Below are positions 35,118-43,897 of a stretch of DNA of 64,000 nucleotides, one piece after another. This DNA comes from Eubacteriaceae bacterium (GTDB taxonomy: Bacteria > Bacillota > Clostridia > Peptostreptococcales > Anaerovoracaceae). How positions within the stretch are numbered: the stretch's first letter is position 1; each line of letters begins with the position of its first letter. The notes below the pieces were generated by a model. It made no database searches, was not told the origin of the DNA, and was given only the letters and a program-made list of their open reading frames with translations. The DNA lies in NCBI GenBank assembly GCA_902362435.1, contig CABIWW010000005.1, positions 1-64,000 on the forward strand, read 5' to 3'. Position numbers and translations under genes: made by a program.

Positions 35118-36413
35118 ATGAAAAAAGAATCAAATGCGGCGGCACTGCTGCCGATAGTCGTGTTTTTGATATTCTACCTGGGGAGCGGTATATATTTTGA
35201 GTATATCCATCCGGTAGAAGGCGGAATGGGATTTTACATAATGTCGGCGGTAGTCGCATTCATGTTCGGCCTGGTGGTGGCTTTCATACAGAACAGGGAT
35301 CTTGATTTTGATGAAAAAATAAAAATCTGTGCGACCAGCATAGGTGATGAGAACATCACAACGATGCTGTTCATCTTCCTGATGGCAGGTGCGTTCAGCG
35401 GCGTCGCACAGGGAGCAGGCGGTGCGACGAGTGCTGCAAATCTGCTGCTTTCGATCATCCCGGCGGATTTTGCGATCGTCGGACTGTTCGTGATCGCATG
35501 TATAGTCTCGATGGCGATGGGCACGTCGTGCGGAACGATTTCAGTTATCGTACCGGTGGCGATGAATGTTGCTCTGGGTGCCGACCTCAATCTCCCGCTT
35601 TGCGTGGGAGCAGTGATCGGCGGCTCGATGTTCGGCGACAATCTTTCCTTCATCTCGGATACTACGATCGCAGCTACAAAGACGCAGGGCTGCAAGATGA
35701 AGGACAAGTTCAGGGAAAATTTCCCGATAGCGTTTCCTGCGGCTATCATTACTATCATCATACTGATCGTTATTTCTATAAAGAACGGCGGTGCGGATGT
35801 CGGTCAGTTTGACTATAACATCTGGCAGGCTCTTCCGTATTTCGGCATACTGGTGATCGCACTCTGCGGCATTAACGTATTCATCGTTCTGGGAGCCGGT
35901 ATCGTGTCGTACTTCATAGTAGGTATCGCTACAGGCGCCGCAACTGTTGCAGAGACATTCTCGTCGATGGGCGGCGGAGTTTCAGGAATGTATGAGACGA
36001 TGATCGTCACCATACTCGTTGCTTCGATGAGCGGGCTTATCAAAGAAAACGGCGGATTCGAGTCGATCCTGCAGTTCATAAAACGCAATTTCAAGGGCAG
36101 CAGAGGCGGACAGGCAGGCGTTGCGCTGCTGACTTCGCTGATGGACGTGGCGACTGCGAACAATACAGTGGCGATCGTTGCTGCAGGCCCTATCGCAAAG
36201 GATATCAGCAAGGAATTCGATATCACACCGCAGAGAACGGCTTCGATCATGGATATCTTCAGCTGCGTATGGCAGGGGATCATCCCTTACGGAGCACAGC
36301 TGCTGATCGCATCAGGGCTTGCGGGGATCTCATCGCTGAGTATAATCCCGTTCCTGTTCTATCAGTTCCTGCTTTTCATAAGTGCGATACTGTTCATTAT
36401 TTTCAAGAAATAG
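35118..36413 (+). CDS. NhaC-family Na+/H+ antiporter
   Basis: The 431-residue protein has about eleven to twelve membrane helices. Conserved NhaC segments are visible: FLMAGAFSGVAQGAGG, AMGTSCGTISVIVP, GAVIGGSMFGDNLSFISDTT and, late, MDVATANNTVAIVAAGPIAK. These polar residues in helices fit cation exchange. No clear ribosome site precedes the ATG; a GAAAGGAG 50 bases earlier belongs to an upstream non-coding ATG. It could export Na+ or exchange organic anions such as malate for lactate. A bidirectional terminator follows. Confidence 0.88.
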   Translation: MKKESNAAALLPIVVFLIFYLGSGIYFEYIHPVEGGMGFYIMSAVVAFMFGLVVAFIQNRDLDFDEKIKICATSIGDENITTMLFIFLMAGAFSGVAQGAGGATSAANLLLSIIPADFAIVGLFVIACIVSMAMGTSCGTISVIVPVAMNVALGADLNLPLCVGAVIGGSMFGDNLSFISDTTIAATKTQGCKMKDKFRENFPIAFPAAIITIIILIVISIKNGGADVGQFDYNIWQALPYFGILVIALCGINVFIVLGAGIVSYFIVGIATGAATVAETFSSMGGGVSGMYETMIVTILVASMSGLIKENGGFESILQFIKRNFKGSRGGQAGVALLTSLMDVATANNTVAIVAAGPIAKDISKEFDITPQRTASIMDIFSCVWQGIIPYGAQLLIASGLAGISSLSIIPFLFYQFLLFISAILFIIFKK

Positions 36414-36435
36414 GCTGATACAAAATGATAAAAAG

Positions 36436-36488
36436 AAAGGCTGCTGCCCTGACCGGTCGAATGTGACCATCAGGGCGCAGCCTTTTTC
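36436..36488. terminator. Bidirectional terminator between nhaC-like gene and arsR-like gene
   Basis: AAAGGCTGCTGCCCTGA pairs with TCAGGGCGCAGCCTTTTT. T-tracts occur on both strands, so it can serve the antiporter gene and the convergent regulator gene. Confidence 0.85.
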
Positions 36489-36556
36489 ATTCAGAAAATA
36501 AGTGCAAAACGCGAAGCGGCATGCCGGGACTCGGGCAGATACCGGCCGGGCAGCTG

Positions 36557-36886
36557 TCATGCTTCCATGTTTTCGAATTTTTTCGTAGCCACCAGATAAT
36601 CGTTGAGCGTCCCCAGGTGGACATAGTAATAAGAGTAGCGGTCTTCCTTCCTGACCTCGACAAGTCCGGCATCCCTGAGTTTTTTCACATGCTGGGATAT
36701 CGTAGCCTGCGAGTAGTCAAAATAATTGACGAGATCCTTGTTGCAGACGCGCTCTCTTTTTTTGTTTGATGTCATGATGTACCTGAATATTTTTATTCTT
36801 GCGGGATGTGCCAGTGCGTCGGAAATCTTTGCGATAAGCAGTATGTCACGCTCCTGCATTTCATCGAGTTCTTTTCTTAATCTCAT
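36557..36886 (-). CDS. ArsR-family transcriptional regulator
   Basis: This 109-residue winged-helix protein contains LIAKISDALAHPARIKIFRYI and DYSQATISQHVKKLRDAGLVEVRKEDRYSYYYV, the ArsR DNA-binding core and wing. There is no CVC metal motif in the recognition helix, so it may not sense arsenic-type metals; a lone Cys is in RVCNKD. AGGAG lies nine bases before the ATG. It has its own consensus promoter with a palindrome overlapping the -10 region, which suggests autoregulation. Its target could be the convergent antiporter or a distant gene. Confidence 0.87.
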   Translation of the reverse strand: MRLRKELDEMQERDILLIAKISDALAHPARIKIFRYIMTSNKKRERVCNKDLVNYFDYSQATISQHVKKLRDAGLVEVRKEDRYSYYYVHLGTLNDYLVATKKFENMEA

Positions 36887-36942
36887 ATTTTAATGCTCCT
36901 GTCTGACGGATACCTGCGGGTCAGGGCCGTCCGATAATGCGA

Positions 36943-36979
36943 ATACTACTAGTATACTTATATGCAAAAAATATGTCAA
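36943..36979 (-). promoter_or_regulatory. arsR-like gene promoter with overlapping palindrome
   Basis: On the minus strand TTGACA (36979-36974) and TATACT (36956-36951) are 17 bp apart. A 13-bp palindrome with arms ATACTA/TAGTAT (36943-36955) covers the -10 box, a likely operator. Confidence 0.7.
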
Positions 36980-37059
36980 CTTTTGTTTTTTTTGAGCGAA
37001 ACTGTTTTTTTTACGAACTGACGCCGGGGCTGTATATCCCGCTGATCTGGGGAGACGGG

Positions 37060-37103
37060 TAAAGAAAAAGACCCAAAAGCGCTTGGTAAAGGCCCTTGGG
37101 TCT
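37060..37103 (-). terminator. Terminator of the lipoprotein gene
   Basis: On the minus strand AGACCCAAGGGCC and GCTTTTGGGTCT pair (outer stem of eight) and TTTTTCTTT follows. It lies 40 bp after the lipoprotein stop codon. Confidence 0.75.
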
Positions 37104-37142
37104 GACTTCACATGGCTGCAGTGATCTTGAAACAAGATCGAC

Positions 37143-37697
37143 TTAGTAATTATACTGGATCGATTCCAGTGCTTTTGTCACCGCTTTGTTATCCTGCATG
37201 CTTTCGCCGATCACCTGGATAAGAACAGGGTAATTGTTGGTTACAGTGTAATAGTAGCGATCGTCCGTCTCATCAAGGAGAACGTATTCCTGATCGCCGA
37301 TCTTGGTCCTGGTGTAAGTCTTGTAGCTGTTTTTGCTCTCAAAATCTGATTGAAGCATGTCTAGCGTATACTCCTGTCCCTTTACATAAGAAGGATAGCT
37401 GAGGCTTGTTTCTTCATCTTTGGAAATCCCGACGATAAGTACATATTCACCGACGCCATACCCTTCTCCTTCCTTTGCCATAAGGATCTCTTCATCATCG
37501 TCATCTGCTTCTGTGATATAATCAGGCATATCCAGAGCTTCTACAGAGATAGCGCCGCTTTTTGTTGTGACGCGTTCTACTTTCTTGTCTTTGCCGCTGT
37601 CTCCGTCTTTGTCGCCGCCATCGCTGCCGCCGCTGCCACAGGCTGCAAGTGAAAATGCAAATACCATTGCCAGCAAAACAATAAATACTTTTTTCAT
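37143..37697 (-). CDS. Small lipoprotein of unknown function
   Basis: The 184-residue protein has a lipoprotein signal with lipobox LAAC (Cys20), then a Gly/Ser/Asp-rich linker and a soluble domain without recognisable motifs, apart from an acidic patch (ITEADDDDEEILMA). It should be lipid-anchored on the outer face of the membrane. AAAGGAGAGG precedes the ATG. It is monocistronic with its own terminator. I do not recognise the domain. Confidence 0.8.
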   Translation of the reverse strand: MKKVFIVLLAMVFAFSLAACGSGGSDGGDKDGDSGKDKKVERVTTKSGAISVEALDMPDYITEADDDDEEILMAKEGEGYGVGEYVLIVGISKDEETSLSYPSYVKGQEYTLDMLQSDFESKNSYKTYTRTKIGDQEYVLLDETDDRYYYTVTNNYPVLIQVIGESMQDNKAVTKALESIQYNY

Positions 37698-38191
37698 ATT
37701 TCCTCTCCTTTCGGAATAAACTGAAAATTCCTTTTTATTATTATACAGCCTTTCGAGAGAGGGGTCTATTACTCAAACGAGTACCAATGGGGCTGTTTTG
37801 CTGCGTTGATGCCCGCTGCATGAGATATTCACGTTATGAAAAAGATCGCTCATCTCTGAGCGATCTCCTTTCAGTCATCACTTTTATTGCCACTCTGTTC
37901 AGGAGGTGTATTTCCTGATTTTTTGTGTCAGCAAGGAGATATCGTTTCGATATTCCCTGACTGAGAATAAGGAGGGGCTGCCGTGTTTTAGGGATTGAGA
38001 AGAAGAAGTGTTTTTTCGAAGCAGCCCTTTTACCTACTGTTTCAGCAATCATTCTTTTCTTTTGCTGTGCCTATATATTAGCAGTGGAATATGCTGTTTT
38101 TAGGGTGGAATTGTGAAGACTTGTTGAAAAAATATCATCGGCATCGTGAATATCACAGGTCTTACCGGAGGAGCCCCGCAGGGGAGACCGG
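37698..38191. other. 494-bp intergenic stretch with hairpins, no supported gene
   Basis: A minus-strand terminator lies at 37839-37865. A plus-strand hairpin TCAGGA/TCCTGA followed by six T residues sits near 37900-37926. A longer pairing GGGCTGC/GCAGCCC at about 37975-38030 is followed by TTTT. A 72-codon minus-strand frame (37834-38052) has no ribosome site and no family look. The cluster of hairpins may mark a decayed gene or small RNAs. Confidence 0.4.
37839..37865 (-). terminator. Strong hairpin terminator on the minus strand
   Basis: GATCGCTCA and TGAGCGATC pair perfectly around a four-base loop, and five T residues follow on the minus strand. It lies 330 bp after the GH3 gene, whose transcript may reach it. 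Confidence 0.7.
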
Positions 38192-39343
38192 CTACTCTGT
38201 TCGGATCAGTTCCAGGTCCATTTTCCATTTAAGGATCCTTCTGACAGAGTTGTCGAGCCGTTTTTCAGTGATCGTTCCGTTTCTTACCGCTTCGGTCACC
38301 GACTTGCACTGTTCTGCAAAATCCCCTGTGCAGAGCATGTCGTTTCCGGCGAGTATCGCGGCAACGGCGCAGTCTCTGTCAGGTGAAAACTCTGCGATCG
38401 CGCCCATCGAAAGATCGTCGGTTATTATCACGCCGTCGAAGTCAAGTTCATCACGAAGTATTTCATGTATCGCAGGTGAAAGTGATGCAGGCAGCTCCGG
38501 GTCGAAAGCAGAGACGATACTGTGCGATACGAGCACTGCAGGCGCTCCGGCCTTTACGCCGGCCTCAAAAGGCAGCATATCGACATTTCTGATCTGCTCG
38601 GCCGACCTGCTGTCGACAGCGATGCCGTTGTGTGTGTCCGCAGAGTTTCCATAACCGGGGAAATGCTTCAGACAGCATCCCTCATTATCATCGAGGCATG
38701 CGGCAACTGCAGCCTTTGCATATTCAGACGTCACTTCAGCATCCTGCCCCAGACTCCGCGGATACATGAAGTCGTTTGGATCGGTTGAAATGTCAAGCAC
38801 GGGTGCGAGATTGAGATTTATGCCGAGCCCGGTCAGCAGTGCGTTTTTTTCATGGATATCAGAGATCACGGCCTTCATGCCGCCGGAAGCGTAAAGCTCA
38901 CGCGGTGATTTGAAAGGCTCGCTCCTGAATGCCGGAGAGCTGCTGACCCTGTTGACAGTTCCTCCCTCCTCGTCGACCGCAACGAGCGGAGGGATATCGG
39001 AAGCCTCGTTCAGCTCGCGGATCGCAGATGTAACATCTTCCTTGTCAGAGCCGTCAAACGCCGTGCCGAACAGCAGCACGCAGCCGAGTTCATACCCGCC
39101 GGACGATGCAGACGAGGGGATATCGCTGTAAAAGCAGCCCATGAACAGCTGTCCGACTTTTTCTTCGACAGACATTCCGGCGAGCATTTTTTCGATCGCC
39201 TTATCCTTCCGGGTACTGTCGTCGTCAGAGGTCGCCGGGCTGCCGGTCGCATCCCGGCTGCCGTTAAAGGCTGTAAAAGGCAGTATGCATGCGGCGAGAA
39301 CGACCGCAGCCGCGAGTATGATGACTAAAGTTTTCTTTTTCAT
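38192..39343 (-). CDS. nagZ: Beta-N-acetylhexosaminidase (GH3, NagZ-like), membrane-anchored
   Basis: The 383-residue protein has an N-terminal hydrophobic segment (signal anchor or signal peptide) and a glycoside hydrolase family 3 domain. The NagZ signature KHFPGYGNSADTHNGI carries the catalytic dyad Asp/His, and GVIITDDLSMGAI holds the nucleophile Asp. It should remove N-acetylglucosamine from peptidoglycan fragments outside the cytoplasm. AAGGAAAG lies seven bases before the ATG. The C-terminal second GH3 domain found in larger members is absent, as usual for NagZ. Confidence 0.9.
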   Translation of the reverse strand: MKKKTLVIILAAAVVLAACILPFTAFNGSRDATGSPATSDDDSTRKDKAIEKMLAGMSVEEKVGQLFMGCFYSDIPSSASSGGYELGCVLLFGTAFDGSDKEDVTSAIRELNEASDIPPLVAVDEEGGTVNRVSSSPAFRSEPFKSPRELYASGGMKAVISDIHEKNALLTGLGINLNLAPVLDISTDPNDFMYPRSLGQDAEVTSEYAKAAVAACLDDNEGCCLKHFPGYGNSADTHNGIAVDSRSAEQIRNVDMLPFEAGVKAGAPAVLVSHSIVSAFDPELPASLSPAIHEILRDELDFDGVIITDDLSMGAIAEFSPDRDCAVAAILAGNDMLCTGDFAEQCKSVTEAVRNGTITEKRLDNSVRRILKWKMDLELIRTE

Positions 39344-39528
39344 ATATTATCTTTCCTTGCCCCGGACCAGCGTGCGGTCTGACGTGATATGCGATCCGCA
39401 CTTTGCAGCGGAGCACGATGAGAGCATGCCATGAGCATGCATCATGCAGGGCGCACAGAGATCGTGCGGCGAGGTTTTTCATGCATAGCCTGCAGCGTTT
39501 TGCAGAATCTCCGGGGTACGGATAAGCG

Positions 39529-40125
39529 TCAGTTGAGCAGTGGTCTCAGTTTTTTTACGAGAATCGCAGCAACGATTATTTTGAGGGCGTCTCCGGGTAA
39601 AAACGGGATGACGCACAAAAGCATCGCAGACCACAGGCCGGTGCCTGTGCTTATCATGAACCATGCTGTGCCGAATGCGTAGCAGATCAGAAGTCCGATG
39701 ACCATCGCGAGCGCATAGAGAAGTGTTTCTTTGACCGCACGACCGCCTGAGGCTGTCTGCTCGCCCGCTGTGCTGCGTTTTACCAGCACGTCGGCGAGAA
39801 CTCCGATGATGAATACTGCGACTATATATCCTATTATATATCCTCCGGTCGGTCCTGCCAATACCGAGATGCCGGCTCTGAATCCCGCGAACACCGGAAC
39901 GCCTGCGGCTCCGAGCAGGACGTATACTGTCATGCTGATAGTGCCGTATTTTTTACCTAATATGCCGCCGGTGAGGAAAACCGCAAGTGTCCCGAGGTTT
40001 ATCGGGACGGGCGTGAAGCCGAGCGGTATGGTGATGAACGAGCAGACCGCAGTTATCGCAGCAAATAGCCCGCACAGGATCATATAAGTCGTTTTTGAGT
40101 ATCGTTTTGATGTTACTGATGTCAT
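39529..40125 (-). CDS. bioY: Biotin ECF transporter substrate-binding component BioY
   Basis: The 198-residue protein has six membrane helices. It contains ITIPLGFTPVPINLGTLAVFLTGGILG and GPTGGYIIGYIVA, the conserved BioY regions. As an ECF S-component it needs the shared EcfAA'T energising module, which is not in the window. The promoter upstream has the layout TTGACA-17-TACAAT. Two GTAAACC repeats (40151 and 40172) near it could bind a biotin repressor, but they are not the classic palindrome. Confidence 0.93.
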   Translation of the reverse strand: MTSVTSKRYSKTTYMILCGLFAAITAVCSFITIPLGFTPVPINLGTLAVFLTGGILGKKYGTISMTVYVLLGAAGVPVFAGFRAGISVLAGPTGGYIIGYIVAVFIIGVLADVLVKRSTAGEQTASGGRAVKETLLYALAMVIGLLICYAFGTAWFMISTGTGLWSAMLLCVIPFLPGDALKIIVAAILVKKLRPLLN

Positions 40126-40168
40126 AATTTCCAGTTCCTTTCATATAAATGTAAACCCCTTAGCGAAG

Positions 40169-40197
40169 ATTGTAAACCATGTCTGGGGAATTGTCAA
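40169..40197 (-). promoter_or_regulatory. bioY promoter
   Basis: On the minus strand TTGACA (40197-40192) and TACAAT (40174-40169) are 17 bp apart. Direct repeats TTTAC around and after the -10 box may be regulator contacts. Confidence 0.65.
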
Positions 40198-40513
40198 CAC
40201 AAAACAACGATCGTCAACTGAACAAAAATAATCGATAACGATCGTCAGCTGCGCAGCGGCATGCATACTGATATGCTGCAGCACTTTACCGCGCCGCTTC
40301 GCTGCTTCGGCGCCGGCCAGCCTGATTTTCGTCCGCACCGCCGACAAATCGTTAACTTCTGCGATATACCATGCATATTATATGAGCAGAGGCAGTAAAC
40401 ATATAAGGTCGCAGATTTTCAGGAGGGGAGTCCTGCATGAAGCAGCCGGCATGCCATGAACGGCAGCTTTGCATGAAACCGGCCCCCAACTGACATATGA
40501 TTAGGAGGTAGCA
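40198..40513. other. Intergenic stretch between bioY and dapA
   Basis: I see no gene. TTAACT (about 40350) with TATTAT 18 bp further could be a dapA promoter, but it is weak. No lysine riboswitch is present here, unlike at lysA. Confidence 0.4.
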
Positions 40514-41380
40514 ATGATAAGAGGATCGATCGCAGCTCTCGTAACACCTTTTGATGAAGAAGGGAAAGTCGATCATAAACGGCTGAGAGAGCTGATAGAC
40601 TGGCACATAGAGCAGAAGACTGATGCGGTGCTGGTGCTTGGAACAACAGGAGAAACGCCCGCGCTCACAGATGAGGAGCAGGAAGAGATCGTAAAGACCG
40701 CAGTCGATGAGAGTGCAGGCAGGATACCCGTGATCGTCAGCAGCGGCAGCAACAATACAGAAGAGTCGCTCGCAAAAAGCATGATATATCAGGAGCTGGG
40801 CGCAGATGCACTTCTTGTTATCACGCCATACTACAATAAACCGAACCGCAGCGGTATGATGGAGCATTTCTGCACGATAGCCGATAACGTCGATATACCG
40901 GTCTACATCTATAATGTTCCGGCGAGGACCGGCATCTGCATAGACCCGGAGACCGTCGAGGCACTGTCGAAACACCGCAACATAGCCGGCATGAAAGAGG
41001 CGAGCGGCGATATGTCATATTTTGCGAAAATCTCAGCGCTCACAGGAGACGATTTTGCACTTTATTCAGGCAACGATGATATCACGGTGGCGCTGATGTC
41101 GATGGGAGCCGTCGGAGTCGTGTCCGTGTGGGCGAACCTCATGCCTGACAAGGTAAGGGAAATGACTCACGCTTTCCTCGACGGTGATACGGAAAAAGCC
41201 CGGAAGATGCAGCTCAGGTATCTCAACCTGATAAATGCGCTTTTCTGTGAGACGAATCCGGTGCCGATCAAGACCATCATGAATATGAAGGGAATGGACG
41301 TCGGCAGCTGCAGGCTCCCTCTGGGACCGGTAAGCAGTGCCAGCAGGAGGGTCCTGCGACGTCTGGCAGATGAGATGTAA
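40514..41380 (+). CDS. dapA: 4-hydroxy-tetrahydrodipicolinate synthase
   Basis: This 288-residue TIM-barrel aldolase condenses pyruvate with aspartate semialdehyde. The Schiff-base Lys161 (GMKEASGD), Tyr133 (YIYNVPART) and the GTTGE motif (43-47) are in the same positions as in the E. coli enzyme. TAGGAGGT precedes the ATG. It is placed 27 kb from the other dap genes and without the lysine riboswitch. The adjacent downstream gap carries two short palindromes but no clear terminator. Confidence 0.95.
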   Translation: MIRGSIAALVTPFDEEGKVDHKRLRELIDWHIEQKTDAVLVLGTTGETPALTDEEQEEIVKTAVDESAGRIPVIVSSGSNNTEESLAKSMIYQELGADALLVITPYYNKPNRSGMMEHFCTIADNVDIPVYIYNVPARTGICIDPETVEALSKHRNIAGMKEASGDMSYFAKISALTGDDFALYSGNDDITVALMSMGAVGVVSVWANLMPDKVREMTHAFLDGDTEKARKMQLRYLNLINALFCETNPVPIKTIMNMKGMDVGSCRLPLGPVSSASRRVLRRLADEM

Positions 41381-41528
41381 AGACTGCAGGTCCATGTATG
41401 CCGGTGCTCATGAGCACGTCAGGAGCCTGCGTCTGCGGCGCATCTCCGTGCAGCTGCTGTCGAGCCGTACGGCTCGCATCACCCTACTGTGACGAAGATG
41501 TATAGTTTGTGAAGATTTTGTTAAAATA

Positions 41529-41604
41529 CAAATAGTTGCATTGACAACCAAAATATATGCCGCTAAAATAGCAAAGGCAATATGGTTGCAGTGACAACTA
41601 TTTG
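41529..41604 (+). promoter_or_regulatory. MarR promoter-operator with two matching sites
   Basis: Two 14-bp sites, GTTGCATTGACAAC (41535-41548) and GTTGCAGTGACAAC (41585-41598), are 50 bp apart centre to centre, and both are near-palindromes. The outer sequence CAAATAGTTG/CAACTATTTG (41529 and 41595) makes a larger dyad. A promoter TTGACA (41541-41546), 17 bp, TAAAAT (41564-41569) has its -35 box inside the first site. Binding would block transcription of marR and the ABC genes. Confidence 0.75.
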
Positions 41605-41663
41605 TTTTTTGCTGCTGCAGGAGCAGCTGGAAGATATGATGATATGACAAGAGGTGGCTGGTA

Positions 41664-42161
41664 ATGATCAATGAAAAAGATACTGTGGCAGGAAGCCGCT
41701 GCATGTGCGGATGCGGAGAACCCGGTATGGAGCCGCTGCAGATGTATTTCTCGGTGATATACAGACACGGCAGAGTGATGCATGACAAGGCCATGAAGCA
41801 GTTCGGACTTACAGGACAGCAGATGGGATATCTCAAGAATATAAATGCAGCACCGGGGCTTTCACAGGAAGAACTTGCAAAGCAGATGCACATAGACAAG
41901 GGTGCAGTTGCAAAATCCCTGAAAGTACTCGTCAAAAAAGGGTACGTGATCAGAAAACGCAATCCGGACGACAAACGCGCATACTGTCTGTTTCCGACAG
42001 AAAAGGCAGAGGGGATAAAGCGCCGTGGAGAAAAGCACTTTAACGAATTTGAGCGCGAGATAACAAAAGGGCTGACCGAAGAGGAACGCGAGACTCTGGG
42101 AAGGCTGCTGGGAATAGTTACGGATAATATAGCAAAAATGCTGGAGAGGGGAGACTTATGA
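41664..42161 (+). CDS. MarR-family repressor of the ABC exporter operon
   Basis: The 165-residue regulator has a winged helix: LTGQQMGYLKNINAAPGLSQEELAKQMHIDKGAVAKSLKVLVKKGYVIRKRNPDDKRAYCL. The 'DxRxxxxxLT' wing is present as DKRAYCLFPT. An unusual Cys-rich N-terminal extension (CMCGCGEPG, residues 13-21) could bind a metal or sense oxidants. It overlaps the first ABC gene by four bases and lies behind a two-site operator, so it most likely represses its own operon. Confidence 0.88.
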   Translation: MINEKDTVAGSRCMCGCGEPGMEPLQMYFSVIYRHGRVMHDKAMKQFGLTGQQMGYLKNINAAPGLSQEELAKQMHIDKGAVAKSLKVLVKKGYVIRKRNPDDKRAYCLFPTEKAEGIKRRGEKHFNEFEREITKGLTEEERETLGRLLGIVTDNIAKMLERGDL

Positions 42162-43897
42162 AAACGACACTAAAATACTACAGGCCGTATATCCTGCCGA
42201 TAGTGCTGATAATCGCATTCCTGTTCGGACAGGCTATGTGCGAGCTGGCACTGCCGGGATATATGTCCGACATAATCAACAACGGTATAGTCAAGCAGGA
42301 TATGGGCTATATCAGACATACGGGACTGATAATGATCGCAGTTGCGGCAGCAACGGTCGTCTGCGCGATCATGGGCAGTCTGCTGGCATCGAGAACAGCG
42401 GCGAGATCATCAAGAGATATAAGGCGTGCGCTTTTCAGAAAAGTGACGGCCTTCTCGGCAGCCGAGCTCAACGATTTTTCGACGGCTTCACTGATAACGA
42501 GGTCTACAAACGACGTACAGATGGTGCAGCAGGCGACAGTAATGATATTAAGACTTGCATGCTTTGCGCCGATCATGGGTATCGGAGCGGTGATAAAGGC
42601 GCTGAATACGAGCGTGTCGCTTTCGTGGACGATAGGGATAGCGCTGCTGGTGATACTGGGTATAATGATGGTGTCGTTTTTCCTGGTGCTGCCTAAGTTC
42701 CAGGTGCTGCAGACTAAGCTCGACAAGCTGAACCTGCTGATGAAAGAAAGACTGTCAGGGGTCCTGGTCATCAGAGCTTTCAACACTGAAAAAAGCGAAG
42801 AAAAGAGGTTCGATATCGCGAACAGGGATCTGACGAAGATCAATATGTTCACGAACAAGGCGATGTCGTTCATGATGCCGATGCTGATGTTCGTGATGAA
42901 CGGCGTCAGTATACTTATCGTGTGGGCCGGCGCTCATCTTGTGAATGACGGCAGTCTGATGATCGGAGATATGCTGGCATATCTCCAGTACGCGATGCAT
43001 GTCATAATGTCGTTTCTTTTCATAACGATGATGTTCATCATGATACCGAGAGCTATCGTTTCGGCAAAGCGAATAGGAGAAGTGCTCGATGTCGAGCCTT
43101 CGATCGAAGATCCGGAAATGCCTGAGACGGTCGAAGATCACAGGGGCGTCGTGGAATTCGATCATGTGTCATTTTCGTATCCTGATGCGGAAAAGGAAGT
43201 CCTTGAGGACATCAGCTTCACTGCCGGACCCGGCAGGACTACCGCGATAATCGGAGGTACGGGAAGCGGCAAATCCACGCTGATAAGTCTTATCCCGAGA
43301 TTTTACGACGCTACAGAAGGAAGCGTGCGCGTCGACGGGAAGGATGTAAGGGATATCACACAGCATGAGCTGCGTGATCAGATCGGGTATGTTCCGCAGA
43401 AGGGACTGCTGTTTTCAGGCACGATAGCATCGAACCTGCAGTACGGTAAGGAAGACGCGACTGAAGCGGAGATGCTCGAGGCGGCGGAAACGGCGCAGGC
43501 GATGGATTTCATCAGGGAAAAGGAGCACGGACTGGACGAAGAAGTCGCTCAGGGCGGCACGAACGTGTCAGGAGGCCAGAAACAGCGCCTTTCCATAGCA
43601 CGTGCACTCGTAAAAAAACCGAAGATATACATTTTTGACGACAGCTTCTCGGCGCTCGACTTCAAGACAGACAAGGCGCTGCGTGAAGCCCTGAAGGAAA
43701 AGGTAGGGGACAGTACTATAATAATAGTTGCGCAGAGGATAAACACGATAATAGATGCGGATCAGATCCTGGTGCTGGACGAAGGCCGTCTGGCAGGAAA
43801 AGGCACGCATGACGAGCTGATGCAGACATGCGATGTATACAGAGAGATCGCGCTGTCACAGCTCAGTGAGGAAGAACTTGAAAGGGGGCGTAAATAA
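42158..43897 (+). CDS. ABC exporter half-transporter with non-canonical catalytic site
   Basis: The 579-residue protein has a six-helix permease domain (residues about 15-310) and an ATPase domain. Walker A is GGTGSGKST (near 365), the signature is VSGGQKQR (near 471) and Walker B is IYIFDDSFSALD (near 489). The residue after the Walker B Asp is Asp rather than the catalytic Glu. This matches the degenerate half of heterodimeric multidrug exporters such as TM287 of TM287/288. Its partner is the next gene, which it precedes with a one-base overlap. Confidence 0.9.
   Translation: MKTTLKYYRPYILPIVLIIAFLFGQAMCELALPGYMSDIINNGIVKQDMGYIRHTGLIMIAVAAATVVCAIMGSLLASRTAARSSRDIRRALFRKVTAFSAAELNDFSTASLITRSTNDVQMVQQATVMILRLACFAPIMGIGAVIKALNTSVSLSWTIGIALLVILGIMMVSFFLVLPKFQVLQTKLDKLNLLMKERLSGVLVIRAFNTEKSEEKRFDIANRDLTKINMFTNKAMSFMMPMLMFVMNGVSILIVWAGAHLVNDGSLMIGDMLAYLQYAMHVIMSFLFITMMFIMIPRAIVSAKRIGEVLDVEPSIEDPEMPETVEDHRGVVEFDHVSFSYPDAEKEVLEDISFTAGPGRTTAIIGGTGSGKSTLISLIPRFYDATEGSVRVDGKDVRDITQHELRDQIGYVPQKGLLFSGTIASNLQYGKEDATEAEMLEAAETAQAMDFIREKEHGLDEEVAQGGTNVSGGQKQRLSIARALVKKPKIYIFDDSFSALDFKTDKALREALKEKVGDSTIIIVAQRINTIIDADQILVLDEGRLAGKGTHDELMQTCDVYREIALSQLSEEELERGRK

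Noticed and set aside
37834..38052. Possible 72-residue minus-strand protein
   Set aside because: It contains the terminator hairpin at its end, has no ribosome site and no recognisable domain.
40140..40200. Classic BirA operator at bioY
   Set aside because: There are direct GTAAACC repeats, but not the expected inverted repeat with fixed spacing, so a BirA site is not claimed.
41404..41475. Two perfect 14-bp palindromes (GTGCTCATGAGCAC and GAGCCGTACGGCTC) after dapA
   Set aside because: No T-runs, no repeats elsewhere that I can see, and such short palindromes occur by chance; they are noted only as possible mRNA-end structures.
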